A stretch of 64,000 nucleotides of DNA from NCBI GenBank assembly GCA_905182985.1, contig CAJJDN010000004.1:621361-685360 (forward strand). Reading direction: 5' to 3'. The translations under genes and the position numbers were made by a program. Position 1 is the stretch's first letter, and each line of letters begins with the position of its first letter. Shown here piece after piece: positions 13,249 to 23,493 of this stretch. Source of the stretch: Paramecium sonneborni (taxonomy: Eukaryota > Ciliophora > Oligohymenophorea > Peniculida > Parameciidae). The notes under the pieces were generated by a model, which was given only the letters and a program-made list of their open reading frames with translations, did not search any database and was not told where the DNA came from.

Positions 13249-13840
13249 ATGAATCTAGATTACACAAAAATATAAGATAATGTTAATAAATATAGATATG
13301 GAGTGAAAATAGGAAATTATAATGAAGAAACTTTTGGTATGGATATGAAATAAGTACATTAAACAATTATATTTAATATAAGAATGAACATAAAATACCC
13401 AACAGTACAATGAAAGATACTTTTGGTCTATAAAATACATTACTTAATATGCCAAAGTAATAAGAAACATAAGCAGAGAAAGAATATTATGAATAAACAA
13501 CTTTCAGCCATCGTGGGTTACAGAATCATTTATTAATTGGTCATGGTTAACAGCCTTATGTATTAAAATAAATTTAACAATATAGTTTGAAACAAGATAA
13601 TTAACATCAACTTATGATCTATCTCATAATTAATAAGTTAAACCATAAGTGTAAATTTATTCAAAATTTGAGCCTAATAAAACTCAATTTTAATCACAAG
13701 TATAAAAAGTTGAAGTGACAGATAAAGTACAGCATGTTGTTCCAGATTTATAATAAGCAAATTAAGAAAGATTAGTAAAAAAGAAAGAATTTACAAACAC
13801 ATTTAACGATAATTATAAAAAAATTCCTTTAAGAAAATGA
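13249..13840 (+). CDS. small Gln-rich protein, unknown function (178 aa)
   Basis: Three exons with introns at 13354-13382 (29 nt) and 13560-13585 (26 nt) give exactly 179 codons. The N-terminus contains NKYRYGVKIGNYNEETFG, a short Gly/Asn/Trp-Tyr style block. The middle has TFSHRGLQNHLL and the C-terminus is basic (KKIPLRK). Ciliary microtubule inner proteins often carry short blocks of the form K-x-G-x-x-I-G-N-W/Y, so a ciliary role is conceivable, but this is weak. No signal peptide or membrane segment. The gene model is well supported; the function is not. Confidence 0.65.
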
Positions 13841-14524
13841 ATTATATTATAAGAAATTTATCATTTAAATATAAATTTTATTCAAATATTTTCTTGATTT
13901 ATTGAAAATATATGCAAATGAATTTTTCTATGATATTTCTGTTATTATACTAATTTTATCTATTAAAATTAAGAAATTAAATAGATATTTCTTTTATTCA
14001 AAATAAAATTAAGATAATTAAATCTAATCAAGAATAAAATAAAAATTATCTGAATTTATTGCTTGATAAAACAAATTTTTATGATTAGATGGTCAAAATT
14101 AAATTAAAGAATAAAGTGACAAATTTAAGATGTTAGATCTATTTATAATTGGTTATGATTAGAAAAAGCTTAATTTCAAAGTATCGTGACTATGATAAAC
14201 CAAAATTTGAATGATTTAAAATATCTAAGGGATGTTTTTCAATAAAAAATCTTAATTTGATTGATTTACTAATAATAACTATTAAGTATCTAATCTAATG
14301 AAAAAATAAACATTGAAATAACAAAGAAGATTGATTACTTTTATTATTTAAATTATTAGTTTTTTTATGGATACTAATCTGATAGATATTTTATTAGATA
14401 AAACTTGAAAGTTAATTTGATTTAGATAGAGAAAGTAATTATTAAATATATTTTTGTTAATTGTAAAACATAAAATGGAAACAGAGTATATTTATAATAT
14501 TGTACTTATGCTAAAATATAATTT
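13841..14524. other. no gene seen
   Basis: Very AT-rich spacer. Both strands have scattered TGA codons in all frames and I found no coding segment or repeat that I could support. Confidence 0.5.
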
Positions 14525-15136
14525 TCATTCTTCTTTTTTTGCTCTCTTAGCATTCTTTCTCTTTCTTCTTCCTTCTCTTCCTTAACCAAATGGTGATGTG
14601 ACAGCAAAATCAACCAATTTTTCAGATTCAACTCTGACTAAGAAGGATGGAGAATTGACTAATCTTTTTCCAACTCTAATAAGTAAATAGATTGAATAAA
14701 AATACCTAAAGTGTCGCTATCTAATTAAAGTTCTGGCATGATGAATTGATGATGCTTAATTACTTTTGAATACAAAAGTTTAAAGTCTTCTTTCCATCAT
14801 TTTTTAAGTTGTTAAACCAAGTACATAATCTAACTTTCTTTCTTGTTCAGATAACAAACCATATCTAACCATTCTTCTAATTAATGCTTCTCCTTCAAAT
14901 AATCTTCTTGGATCCTTTGGGTCAAGTGTTAATAATTCTCTTGCAGCCTTTCTAATTCTAGCTAATGTAAGTTAGACTCTCCATACTTCTCTTTTGTTCT
15001 TTAATCCATACTTACCAATAATTTGTAATCTAAAAATTAATCATTATTAAAATTACTCATTGTCAAGACGTTCCTTTTCGAAAGGCTTTCTTGGTGTGTC
15101 TGATGTCTTTGATCTATTTCTGTAATTCTTACCCAT
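14525..15136 (-). CDS. small-subunit ribosomal protein uS4 (eukaryotic S9)
   Basis: uS4 is a primary rRNA-binding protein of the 40S subunit. The protein starts [20 protein letters not shown] and contains the eukaryotic signatures [32 protein letters not shown], and the S4 RNA-binding core [20 protein letters not shown]. It ends [20 protein letters not shown]. Two introns, 15030-15056 (27 nt) and 14676-14705 (30 nt), leave 185 codons, the expected family length. The second intron interrupts the S4 core and must be removed to read RQRHFRVGK. Lys/Arg-rich throughout, as expected. Confidence 0.95.
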
Positions 15137-15265
15137 AATAAAAAGATTTAAATATATTTAAATTTATTCACAATTAAATAAATCCCTCTATTCATATTTG
15201 TTTTATTACTTCATTACCCATATATTTGTAAAAATATTATTAGAAAATGCTTTTCATATTAATAA

Positions 15266-16264
15266 ATGTATATAATTATAACAATAGGAATTACTCTAGC
15301 ATTATCTTTAATTATTCAACTTACAAAACTCAACCCTACCAAAAAGCTATTTCTTTTAGATATATTTTTGGTCGTCTTAATAGGAATGATTATTTATGAT
15401 GAATTTATTCACAAATTTGATGATTTTGAAGAATAATTATAAAATGCATTCTAAAAATAATATCCTATTGAATACAAATTAGATGAATTGATATAAAAAA
15501 ATAATTTATAAGATCACTCATATCATTTATATTATGGAATACATTCAGATGGAATTTCAACTTTCTTATAATTCATGATTAATCAATCGTTAAAACAAAA
15601 GAAACAAGCCATTTATATTGATATTTAATCAGAAGTTTTAACATATGAATAGGCAGTATAATTATTTAAAGCTCCTAACATGAATGAATTAATTCTTTTT
15701 ACAAAACTTAAACCAACATTAATTGTAATTGATAATCTTGATTTATCAATAAATAAAAAATATTGCTATATATGTTAAATATTAAGTAATTTACATTAAT
15801 CTAATTCAACTACAATTATTGCAAGTGCTAAAAATCTAAAAAAACTTAATTTAATGTTAGATGATTATAATATTAATGTTATGGAGGTAAAGTAATTTTA
15901 AAATGGAAAATAAAATAATTTTAGGTATGATTGGTATGAAATATCAACATAAAATAATAAAAGATATGAAGGTATAATTTTTAATATTATTTTTAGATTT
16001 TGTAATCTAAAAATAAAAAGAGTTTGTTTCAGAATTAAGTGAAGATGAATTAAGTTTAATGAAAGCAATTCGAAATTTAATGTGTAAAATTAAATGTGAA
16101 AATTAAGAAATTAGAATGGATGATATGTATAAATGAATTAAAATTTTAGAACTTTTTAATATAGAGATTTAAAGAGTTTGATAGATAAAAATATTCTAAT
16201 AGCAATTTTTGGATAATTAAAATTTTATAATAGCTTTATATTTGATTCATTATAAAATTTATGA
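15266..16264 (+). CDS. membrane-anchored P-loop NTPase-like protein
   Basis: The spliced frame (introns of 25 and 23 nt near 15971 and 16121) gives 316 aa. It opens with a hydrophobic helix (MYIITIGITLALSLIIQ) and a second one (IFLVVLIGMIIYDEF), then a soluble domain. That domain has a glycine-rich LYYGIHSDGISTFLQ segment where an ATPase Walker A would be, and PTLIVIDNLDLS, a good Walker B. The Lys and Thr of the GKT motif are absent (SDGIST). A C-terminal helical part begins SELSEDELSLMKAIRNLM. The order resembles STAND or ORC/CDC6-like ATPases tethered to a membrane. Family not certain. The 3' part of the gene is repeated after the gap (see the duplication). Confidence 0.55.
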
Positions 16265-17450
16265 CAAACCATCAATATATAACAAGAAAAACAAAAATCA
16301 TAAATTCTANNNNNNNNNNNNNNNNNNNNNNNNNNNNNNNNNNNNNNNNNNNNNNNNNNNNNNNNNNNNNNNNNNNNNNNNNNNNNNNNNNNNNNNNNNN
16401 NNNNNNNNNNNNNNNNNNNNNNNNNNNNNNNNNNNNNNNNNNNNNNNNNNNNNNNNNNNNNNNNNNNNNNNNNNNNNNNNNNNNNNNNNNNNNNNNNNNN
16501 NNNNNNNNNNNNNNNNNNNNNNNNNNNNNNNNNNNNNNNNNNNNNNNNNNNNNNNNNNNNNNNNNNNNNNNNNNNNNNNNNNNNNNNNNNNNNNNNNNNN
16601 NNNNNNNNNNNNNNNNNNNNNNNNNNNNNNNNNNNNNNNNNNNNNNNNNNNNNNNNNNNNNNNNNNNNNNNNNNNNNNNNNNNNNNNNNNNNNNNNNNNN
16701 NNNNNNNNNNNNNNNNNNNNNNNNNNNNNNNNNNNNNNNNNNNNNNNNNNNNNNNNNNNNNNNNNNNNNNNNNNNNNNNNNNNNNNNNNNNNNNNNNNNN
16801 NNNNNNNNNNNNNNNNNNNNNNNNNNNNNNNNNNNNNNNNNNNNNNNNNNNNNNNNNNNNNNNNNNNNNNNNNNNNNNNNNNNNNNNNNNNNNNNNNNNN
16901 NNNNNNNNNNNNNNNNNNNNNNNNNNNNNNNNNNNNNNNNNNNNNNNNNNNNNNNNNNNNNNNNNNNNNNNNNNNNNNNNNNNNNNNNNNNNNNNNNNNN
17001 NNNNNNNNNNNNNNNNNNNNNNNNNNNNNNNNNNNNNNNNNNNNNNNNNNNNNNNNNNNNNNNNNNNNNNNNNNNNNNNNNNNNNNNNNNNNNNNNNNTA
17101 AAAGATATGAAGGTATAATTTTTAATATTATTTTTAGATTTTGTAATCTAAAAATAAAAAGAGTTTGTTTCAGAATTAAGTGAAGATGAATTAAGTTTAA
17201 TGAAAGCAATTCGAAATTTAATGTGTAAAATTAAATGTGAAAATTAAGAAATTAGAATGGATGATATGTATAAATGAATTAAAATTTTAGAACTTTTTAA
17301 TATAGAGATTTAAAGAGTTTGATAGATAAAAATATTCTAATAGCAATTTTTGGATAATTAAAATTTTATAATAGCTTTATATTTGATTCATTATAAAATT
17401 TATGACAAACCATCAATATATAACAAGAAAAACAAAAATCATAAATTCTA
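15958..17450. repeat. false direct duplication flanking an assembly gap
   Basis: Bases 15958-16309 (352 bp) and 17099-17450 (352 bp) read the same throughout. Between them lie 789 Ns (16310-17098). The left copy ends exactly at the Ns and the right copy begins exactly after them. This is what results when two overlapping contigs are placed in a scaffold without merging. The true locus is probably continuous with no gap. The left copy repeats the SNARE 3' end and the right copy repeats the 3' end of the P-loop gene. Confidence 0.85.
16310..17098. other. assembly gap (789 N)
   Basis: Unknown bases. Any reading frame drawn across it is meaningless. Confidence 0.99.
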
Positions 17451-18176
17451 CAATGATGGTTGTCCATAAACAACAATCATTAGTGTATGATAATAAGCTT
17501 TTTAAATTTGAATCAGTAACTTTAATTTCATGAGTAGCTTATTCAACCTAAAATAAGAAATGCTTTTACATTTTCATTCAATCTTCTTAAAATAACTTTA
17601 TCTTCATCTAATGCCAAATTAATATGCTTAGCATTAACTTACATTCTTCCTGTAGTATCAATCATTTTATCAATGGTATCATTTTATTTTTGAACATATT
17701 ATTTTTGCATCTATACCATTTCAACGTTAGATTTAGTAGTAAAATCTATTTTTGTTTCTGGGTTATCCTATAATTATTAATATAAATGTTTGAATTAATA
17801 CTGTTTTAAAAACTTATTTAATTTCTAAGGCTTTTCTAAATTTTTCAGATTTATTTTAAAATTCATCTAATAAATTTTTTTATCTTTAAATATCATTAGG
17901 AGAACTATTTGATTAAAATAGTATACATATTAGATGCTTAATTTAATAAAATTCTTGCTGTTTTAATTGAATCATTAATATTGTCAATTTATGTTGCCAG
18001 TTGTCTATCAAACTAAAGAAAATGTAATTTGAACTTACCTATTAAATTGATTCATTGTTTTATAATTTATAATTTCTTTGATTAAGAGCTTCAGAAAGTG
18101 TTGAATCCATTTTCCTAATATTTTCAATTAAATCTTAGAGTTTTGATCCACCATCTAATTTAATATAATTATTCAT
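17413..18176 (-). CDS. tail-anchored SNARE-like protein (Use1/Qc type)
   Basis: SNAREs drive membrane fusion through a coiled-coil motif next to a C-terminal membrane anchor. Five exons with introns of 26, 22, 34 and 22 nt give 219 aa. The start is MNNYIKLDGGSKLQDLIENI. A helical N-terminal part is followed by a SNARE-motif-like helix (about residues 145-195: NLALDEDKVILRRLNEN, then EIKVTDSNLKSLLSYTN). A Cys-Cys-Leu-Trp junction and a terminal hydrophobic span (TTIIVEFMIFVFLVIY) end the protein directly at TGA. The NxxLxxLxxxxxxCxxW end resembles Use1 of the ER-Golgi retrograde pathway; syntaxin-8 or Sec20 types are possible. Its stop lies 7 bp from that of the convergent P-loop gene in the right-hand copy. 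Confidence 0.65.
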
Positions 18177-18316
18177 AAATATAATATTTTATTATATATA
18201 GTAATGTAATAAATCACAATAATTTTGTTTTTTAATAATCATCTGTTCTATTGACTAGTTTTAAGGTGATATTCTATTATTTAACCTTCTAATATTTATG
18301 GTTAAGAATACAAAGT

Positions 18317-18832
18317 ATGGATACAGAGATAACAATAAAAATACCTAATAAAATACAAAGAACAAGTGAAATTTAATAAAATGAAATAGTGTTATCGATG
18401 ATTATTTAATAGTTGGAATCAATTTTATTAAAGTCCTATTCATCTTCATTAATTAAAATAAGAATCCATAATATTGTTACATTATCATTTATTTCATCAT
18501 CATAGTAAATTACTGAAATATTGGTACAACCAGTTTAAAATAAATAGGAATTAGCATAATTATTAGCTTATAATGATGTTAAGGGACAAGGATTAGTTGA
18601 ATTTCCTGTTTCTTCAAATCCACATCTTGATGTATTCTAGGTTTTATTTGGAAATTAAAATTATTATATGAGGCATGGATATTTTTCATTATTAGATGGT
18701 AATAGAATGACTTAAAAAGTCTTATTGTTAGCAGATGATAATTATTAGTTGACTGTAAGGTTACCTACTTTAAAGTTTTATTTTTCATAATTTCCAATGA
18801 CTTATCCTAATTAGAGATAGCTAAAAGGTTGA
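18317..18832 (+). CDS. protein of unknown function (171 aa)
   Basis: Single exon of 172 codons from ATG to TGA. It begins MDTEITIKIPNKIQRTSEIQ and contains NDVKGQGLVEFPVSSNPHLD and RHGYFSLLDGNRMTQ, with alternating hydrophobic residues suggesting beta strands. It resembles a C2- or PH-like globular fold, but no diagnostic motif is visible. No signal peptide or membrane span. Confidence 0.55.
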
Positions 18833-18977
18833 ATAATAGCATGTTCGATGACTGTAGTTTATTATTAGAATGTTTAGAGTAACAATGAAAATAATATTAT
18901 CATCATTATTAATATAATATATATTAATTATTAAAAATAATATTAATAATGATAAAATAAATTATTTTTTTATAAAA

Positions 18978-20209
18978 ATGATGAATTTAAAACCACCCAA
19001 AAGTTAGATTGATAGTGCATCTGATACTGGTAGTGTTAACAAAATAAGTGACAAATAAAAGATAAATACTTTGAAAAAGGCAGTGATAGATTTGAGAGAA
19101 GAGAAATCTCAATTAACAAAATAGATTACAGATTTAACTTAAAAAAATAATTAGTTAATTAAAGAGAAAGAAGATTTAGTATGATTGAAATAAATAATGT
19201 AGGAAGAGAAGCATTAATCCATGATGAGAGATTTATAACGTTAAATAACTGTTGTAATAATGAACAATATAAATTTAGAATTAATTCAGTTAAATACAAT
19301 CTTCTTCATCTTAAGCAGAATTAATTAATAATTAAGGTGATTAATCTAAATAAGTATTTAAATTGAAACAGTAATTATTGTATATATATTGCAAGAGAAT
19401 TAGAGTAAACCATAGCTCATAATGAAGCTCGATTTACTATTTTATAGACTGCTTATAAAGAGATGGAAAGAGATTTAAAAAACAAAGAAATTTCAAATTA
19501 AAAATTGATAAAGGAAGTTGAAGAGAAGACTTAATTAAATAACTAACTTAAAAAGAACATTGAAGACATTGAAAGAGATTTGTATAACAAAATTAAAGAT
19601 TTAAAAGCTGAGAAGATGGAAATACAATTAAAATTAAAGACTTTAGATAAAGAAATGCAATAGAAAGATGAAGAAATAAGAATATTGCATAAAGGCTTAG
19701 ATGATTCAAGATTTACAGTAGCTTAATTGTAAGGTGAACTTGAAGAAAGTAGAGGCAAATTTATATAATATAAGCTTATATTACACAATTAATTTTTGGA
19801 TATAGATTGTCTATTTATTTTAAGATAAAATCTATTTAATGATTATGTCTTTGAGTTAGAAACAGCAGCATAAAAATTTTAATATAAGGCAAGTGAGATT
19901 ACAGATTTGAAAATTAAAGATGAAACTTCATTTTACTTATCTGTTAAGTCAAGAAGTAAAGAAGAAGTTTTTAGCATTATGCCTAATTAGGATTTAAAGA
20001 AGATATGTAAATCAATTAAGTATTTATATAAATAAATCTATTAATTTAGAAATTTTCTGATAAAGGCTTAACAATATTAAATTAATTAGTAACATGCTTA
20101 AGTGCAAAGTCCTAAAAATAATGGCCTTTTGGGAGGATTGATGTCAATTTTTGGAAATACATCATCAAAAAATGGAAGCAATACAAATAGTGATGCAAAA
20201 CAAAAATGA
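18978..20209 (+). CDS. long coiled-coil protein (384 aa)
   Basis: Introns of 24, 28 and 25 nt leave exactly 385 codons. The N-terminus (MMNLKPPKSQIDSASDTGSV) is Ser-rich. From about residue 25 the protein is dominated by heptads with Leu and Ile in a/d positions, for example KKAVIDLREEKSQLTKQITD and KEVEEKTQLNNQLKKNIEDI. The C-terminus ends in a Gly/Ser-rich LLGGLMSIFGNTSSKNGSN tail. The shape fits golgin, tethering or centrosomal proteins, but I see no GRIP or other diagnostic domain. Its stop overlaps the putative start of the next ORF (ATGA at 20206-20209). Confidence 0.65.
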
Positions 20210-20814
20210 TATTTTTATAATCTAACATATTATATGAGTTAAGAAGAAGAAAATACGATATAGATGTTCAACCTTTATTAGCAAGTATTAATGCTAATTT
20301 TGACAATAAGTACTCACTCAATGAAGTAGAAACCAATGTATAAGAAGTACATAAGGATATTGATAAATACAATAGGTTGATAGTTAATCTAATTTTATTG
20401 TTAGAGTTCAACCTTAATAAAAGGAATAACAAGAAATAGATTCTGTTCTAGAAATATTCAATAGAATTCAAATTTAAAATAATTTATTGACCAATCCTAA
20501 AATTAAAAAACATTAATTAGGTATACACACTATTCATTAAAAGAGAATGCACAATTTTATAAATTATTGAATAAATTAAAGACAAATTTGATAAATAAGA
20601 AGAAATTATTGTTAAAAAACTCAGAAAAATTTTTGGTCATTATTGATATTAGAAATTTATTGAATTAATTTGTTAATGTTTATGGAGTGAGCAAAATAAG
20701 ATTAAATATATTTTATCAATTATCGTAAGATTAGAAAATATTGAATAGAAATTAGATTAAAGGATAGATTAATATGTTCAATAAAAAGAGCAAGAATTAA
20801 CAAAGAAATAATGA
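20206..20814 (+). CDS. small helical protein of unknown function
   Basis: With three introns of 29, 23 and 23 nt the frame gives 178 codons. It begins MIFLQSNILYELRRRKYDID and continues with acidic and Gln-rich helices, ending EQELTKKQ. The only in-frame ATG upstream is the one overlapping the previous stop (ATGA), which is unusual. A start or exon I did not see is possible. Golgi Qb-SNAREs have a similar ELRRxxxxxD opening, but the expected membrane anchor is missing. Confidence 0.45.
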
Positions 20815-20911
20815 TTAAGTAATTATATATGCATTTTTATATTGGAGAAATATTTAATATATAAAAATTAAGTCTTTGTTATTATAAATAATTCTCCTAT
20901 ATTATTTAAAT

Positions 20912-21970
20912 ATGAATATTATTTCAAACAAAACCTACACAGATGTGAAAGTAGAAGAATATGAATAAAATGGATGGAATTTCATTTTCACAAAAGCAGG
21001 AATGTATAACACTTCAGATCTTGATATGCTTTAAGATGCATTGACACTTTAAGGTATTCCAGACATTACCAATGGTAATAATTGTGCTTTAATTTATAAT
21101 AAATAATTCAACTTTGGTTTCTTTGTAAATCCTAAAGATTCGCTCTATCTTTGTAATTATGAACAAAGATAACAAAATTACATAGATATCAAAAATCAAT
21201 TCAGAACAAATAAAATTAATTATATATCTATTATACCTGAATAAGCATAACTTAAACATTCCAATGCTTGGAAATAAAAATAAAATGAAGATATCAAAAT
21301 TTTAGATAAAATATCTGATACTTTTTATTGCACTCCCTATAAAGGTACTATTGTAGATGCAAATTAAATTTAATATCAATTCTAAAGATTCAAAAATATG
21401 GATGGAGTAAAAGGCAAGTCTATCTTTGAAAATCAATTAAATGAAAATGTAATCAAAACTGAATTAGAGTATCTTACTCATATATTTAAAAATTAATCAT
21501 TATAATTTTACTGTGAATATACAGAAGAAGAAATCCCTTTGAATAATTTGACTTAAGTATTTATGTAAAATAAGAAAGGAAAATCCAATCAAATGGGCAT
21601 CATATATAACTTTATATGAAGATGAATTAGGAGATAATGGATTGGTTACTTGTGAATTTAGATTCAGAGTCATGGGAGATTGTTTTTTTGGTTTAATCAG
21701 AAATTATTTGAGAGTTGATGATGTCTTAATAAGAATTTTAGATACTAGAATATATCATCAATTTGGATGGGATTATATATTGAGAGACTTTACTCACAGA
21801 GAAGAATCTTGGCGTATTCTTTTAATTATAATATCTTAGAAAACATTTAAAAAAATGGGTTTCATTTTTCTCCTTAATGGTCAACAGATTAAAATTAATC
21901 ATTTCTAATTTAAAATTCTGTACCTGTTTAGTTGCATATTAATGATAAGATCTATTTCTAATTTGGATGA
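20912..21970 (+). CDS. TIP41-like protein (PP2A/TOR pathway regulator)
   Basis: TIP41/TIPRL binds type-2A phosphatase catalytic subunits or their TAP42/alpha4 partner downstream of TOR. The spliced protein is 336 aa; introns at 21557-21578 (22 nt) and 21814-21839 (26 nt) restore frame. Family blocks are in order: a PDITNGNNCALIY segment where TIP41 has PEMxFGxNxL, then NPIKWASYITLYEDELGDNG, a core RFRVMGDCFFGLIRNYLRVD, and VLIRILDTRIYHQ with REESW. The core LYEDELxDNG...RVM...LRVDxV order is diagnostic. The last exon ends KIYFQFG. Confidence 0.88.
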
Positions 21971-22016
21971 CTGTATATTATATAATATAAAGATAATAAT
22001 TTATTTTATATTAAAA

Positions 22017-22232
22017 ATGTCTAAAGAGAGCAGTACTTAATGGTCAACATTCAATAATTCCAAAGAATTTATTGAAAAAGATTAAAAGATAACAAAAGGA
22101 TTTATTTAAGGAGCATTATTTGCAGTTATTGGTTATAGTGTAGGATTAGTCTTATTTAAAGCTAAGACATTAAGGGGCTTTAGTGCTGGTACTGCAGCAA
22201 CTTGGCGATTTAAAGATTAGATTGAATAATGA
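22017..22232 (+). CDS. Mic10-like small membrane protein
   Basis: A 71-aa single-exon protein. Mic10 is a hairpin protein of the mitochondrial MICOS complex that bends cristae membranes, using Gly-rich motifs in two membrane spans. Here a polar N-terminus is followed by GFIQGALFAVIGYSVGLVLF and then KAKTLRGFSAGTAATWRFKD, which matches the size and the two Gly-rich spans. The GxGxGxG pattern is only partly kept (GFSAGTAA), so the assignment is moderate. The TGA overlaps the next start as ATGA. Confidence 0.55.
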
Positions 22233-22585
22233 TTTAAATAATATATATATTATTATGCTCAACATTTGTTTTAGCATGTTCATCTGAACAATAAGAATGT
22301 GCAAATCAATTGTATTCCTTTGAATTTGAAGTTTTTGGAAAAGTCTAAGGAGTCTATTTTAGAAAGTTTACCTAGCTCAAAGCATAAGAATTAAATCTAG
22401 TAGGCTGGGTATTAAATACAAAAAAAGGCACAGTTTTGGGAATTGCATAAGGAAGACGAACTAATGAGTTGAAGGAATGGTTAAAAAATATTGGAAGCCC
22501 TAAAAGCATAATAAAAAAGGCAGAATTCAAAAACGATAAAATTATAGATGAATTAGAATATGATCAATTTGATATAATTAAATGA
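22229..22585 (+). CDS. acylphosphatase with N-terminal signal sequence
   Basis: Acylphosphatase hydrolyses acyl phosphates. The catalytic domain is clear: FEVFGKVQGVYFRKFTQ (with the substrate-binding Arg) and VGWVLNTKKGTVLGIAQG (with the catalytic Asn), then a helix NELKEWLKNIGSP. Total 118 aa, no intron. Most acylphosphatases are about 98 aa and cytosolic. This one has an extra hydrophobic leader (MIQIIYILLCSTFVLACSS) that looks like a cleavable signal peptide, implying export into the secretory pathway. The start ATG overlaps the TGA of the Mic10-like gene, and there is no later ATG before the domain, so the overlap is hard to avoid. Confidence 0.85.
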
Positions 22586-23183
22586 CAAATATTCAGATAT
22601 TATCAGAATATTTATATGTTTATTCGTATATGGTATTGTAGGAATATTTATCACATTTTATAAAATCTAAATTAGAATGCGATCTATAAAACTTTACTTA
22701 ATCTAATATCCTTTATTTTGCTTCTAACTTGAGTCATTTTATTATAATTAAATAGGGTTATATAAATGTTTCTTAATCAATTTTTTTTTTATTTATAAGG
22801 GATATAGTTTTTGTGAATGTTTATGTTTAAGTTTAAGTTTATATTGTATTAGTATTTTTGTTATTTTATTATCAGTATCTGTATTTATATTTGCAATAGT
22901 CAGTATCATTTTTGGTTTCTGTTTCTGCATAAATCCAAATCAATCGAAGATGAGTCCTAATCATTGATGATACATTTAACATATGATTAATTTGTAATTG
23001 TAACAGCCACAAAATCCTAATCAAAATATAATATGAACCATCAGGGAAATTATATTAATTTAATCTATTGGGAAATGTTGAAATTGCTATAATTATCTAT
23101 ATTAAAAAGTTTAACTATTTTAGTTTATAATAAGAGATATTATAAATCCTATAATCTAGAGTCATCTAATTTGGATAGATTAA
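22586..23183 (+). other. possible membrane-protein gene, structure unresolved
   Basis: Two overlapping open frames lie here. One starts at 22582 (again overlapping the previous TGA as ATGA). The other reads GYSFCECLCLSLSLYCISIF near 22790-22850 and continues into a Cys-rich hydrophobic stretch. The second looks like a membrane segment with flanking cysteines. Further short open pieces follow to about 23180. I could not choose introns that make one convincing gene. Confidence 0.3.
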
Positions 23184-23462
23184 TCAAGATTACGATTTTG
23201 ATATTGAATTCTAATTAGGTGAATATTATCTGATAATAGAGTAGGTTTTAAGATTAATAATAATATAATCATTGTTTCGTTTAGTAAAATAAATTAGTTT
23301 CTTATATGTTAAAGTGTTTGTTTCTTCTATAAAAGACTCTTTTAAGTGTTTAGCTAAGAAGTTCATGATAGTTTCTTCAGTAATATCATATTTTTTTGAA
23401 TGAGTTGTTAACACATAAAAATAATCAAAAAAAAACAAGCCATTATTTGACAATCCTTTCAA
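23184..23462 (-). CDS. small ORF of unknown function
   Basis: About 92 codons when TAA/TAG are read as Gln. It begins MKGLSNNGLFFFDYFYVLTT and ends at the TGA at 23184-23186. The middle is mixed charged, with KKYDITEETIMNFLAKHLKE. It may be the 3' exon of a gene whose first exon lies in 23463-23490 (an in-phase ATG sits there). No family recognised. Confidence 0.4.
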
Positions 23463-23493
23463 ATATTACTTAAGCTATTCATTATTTATATTA

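Noticed and set aside
16242..17209. ORFs of 285-313 codons across the gap
   Set aside because: They consist almost entirely of Ns and have no coding content.
20206..20814. Golgi Qb-SNARE (GOS1-like) identity for the small helical gene
   Set aside because: The opening ELRRR resembles it, but no SNARE layer pattern or membrane anchor follows.
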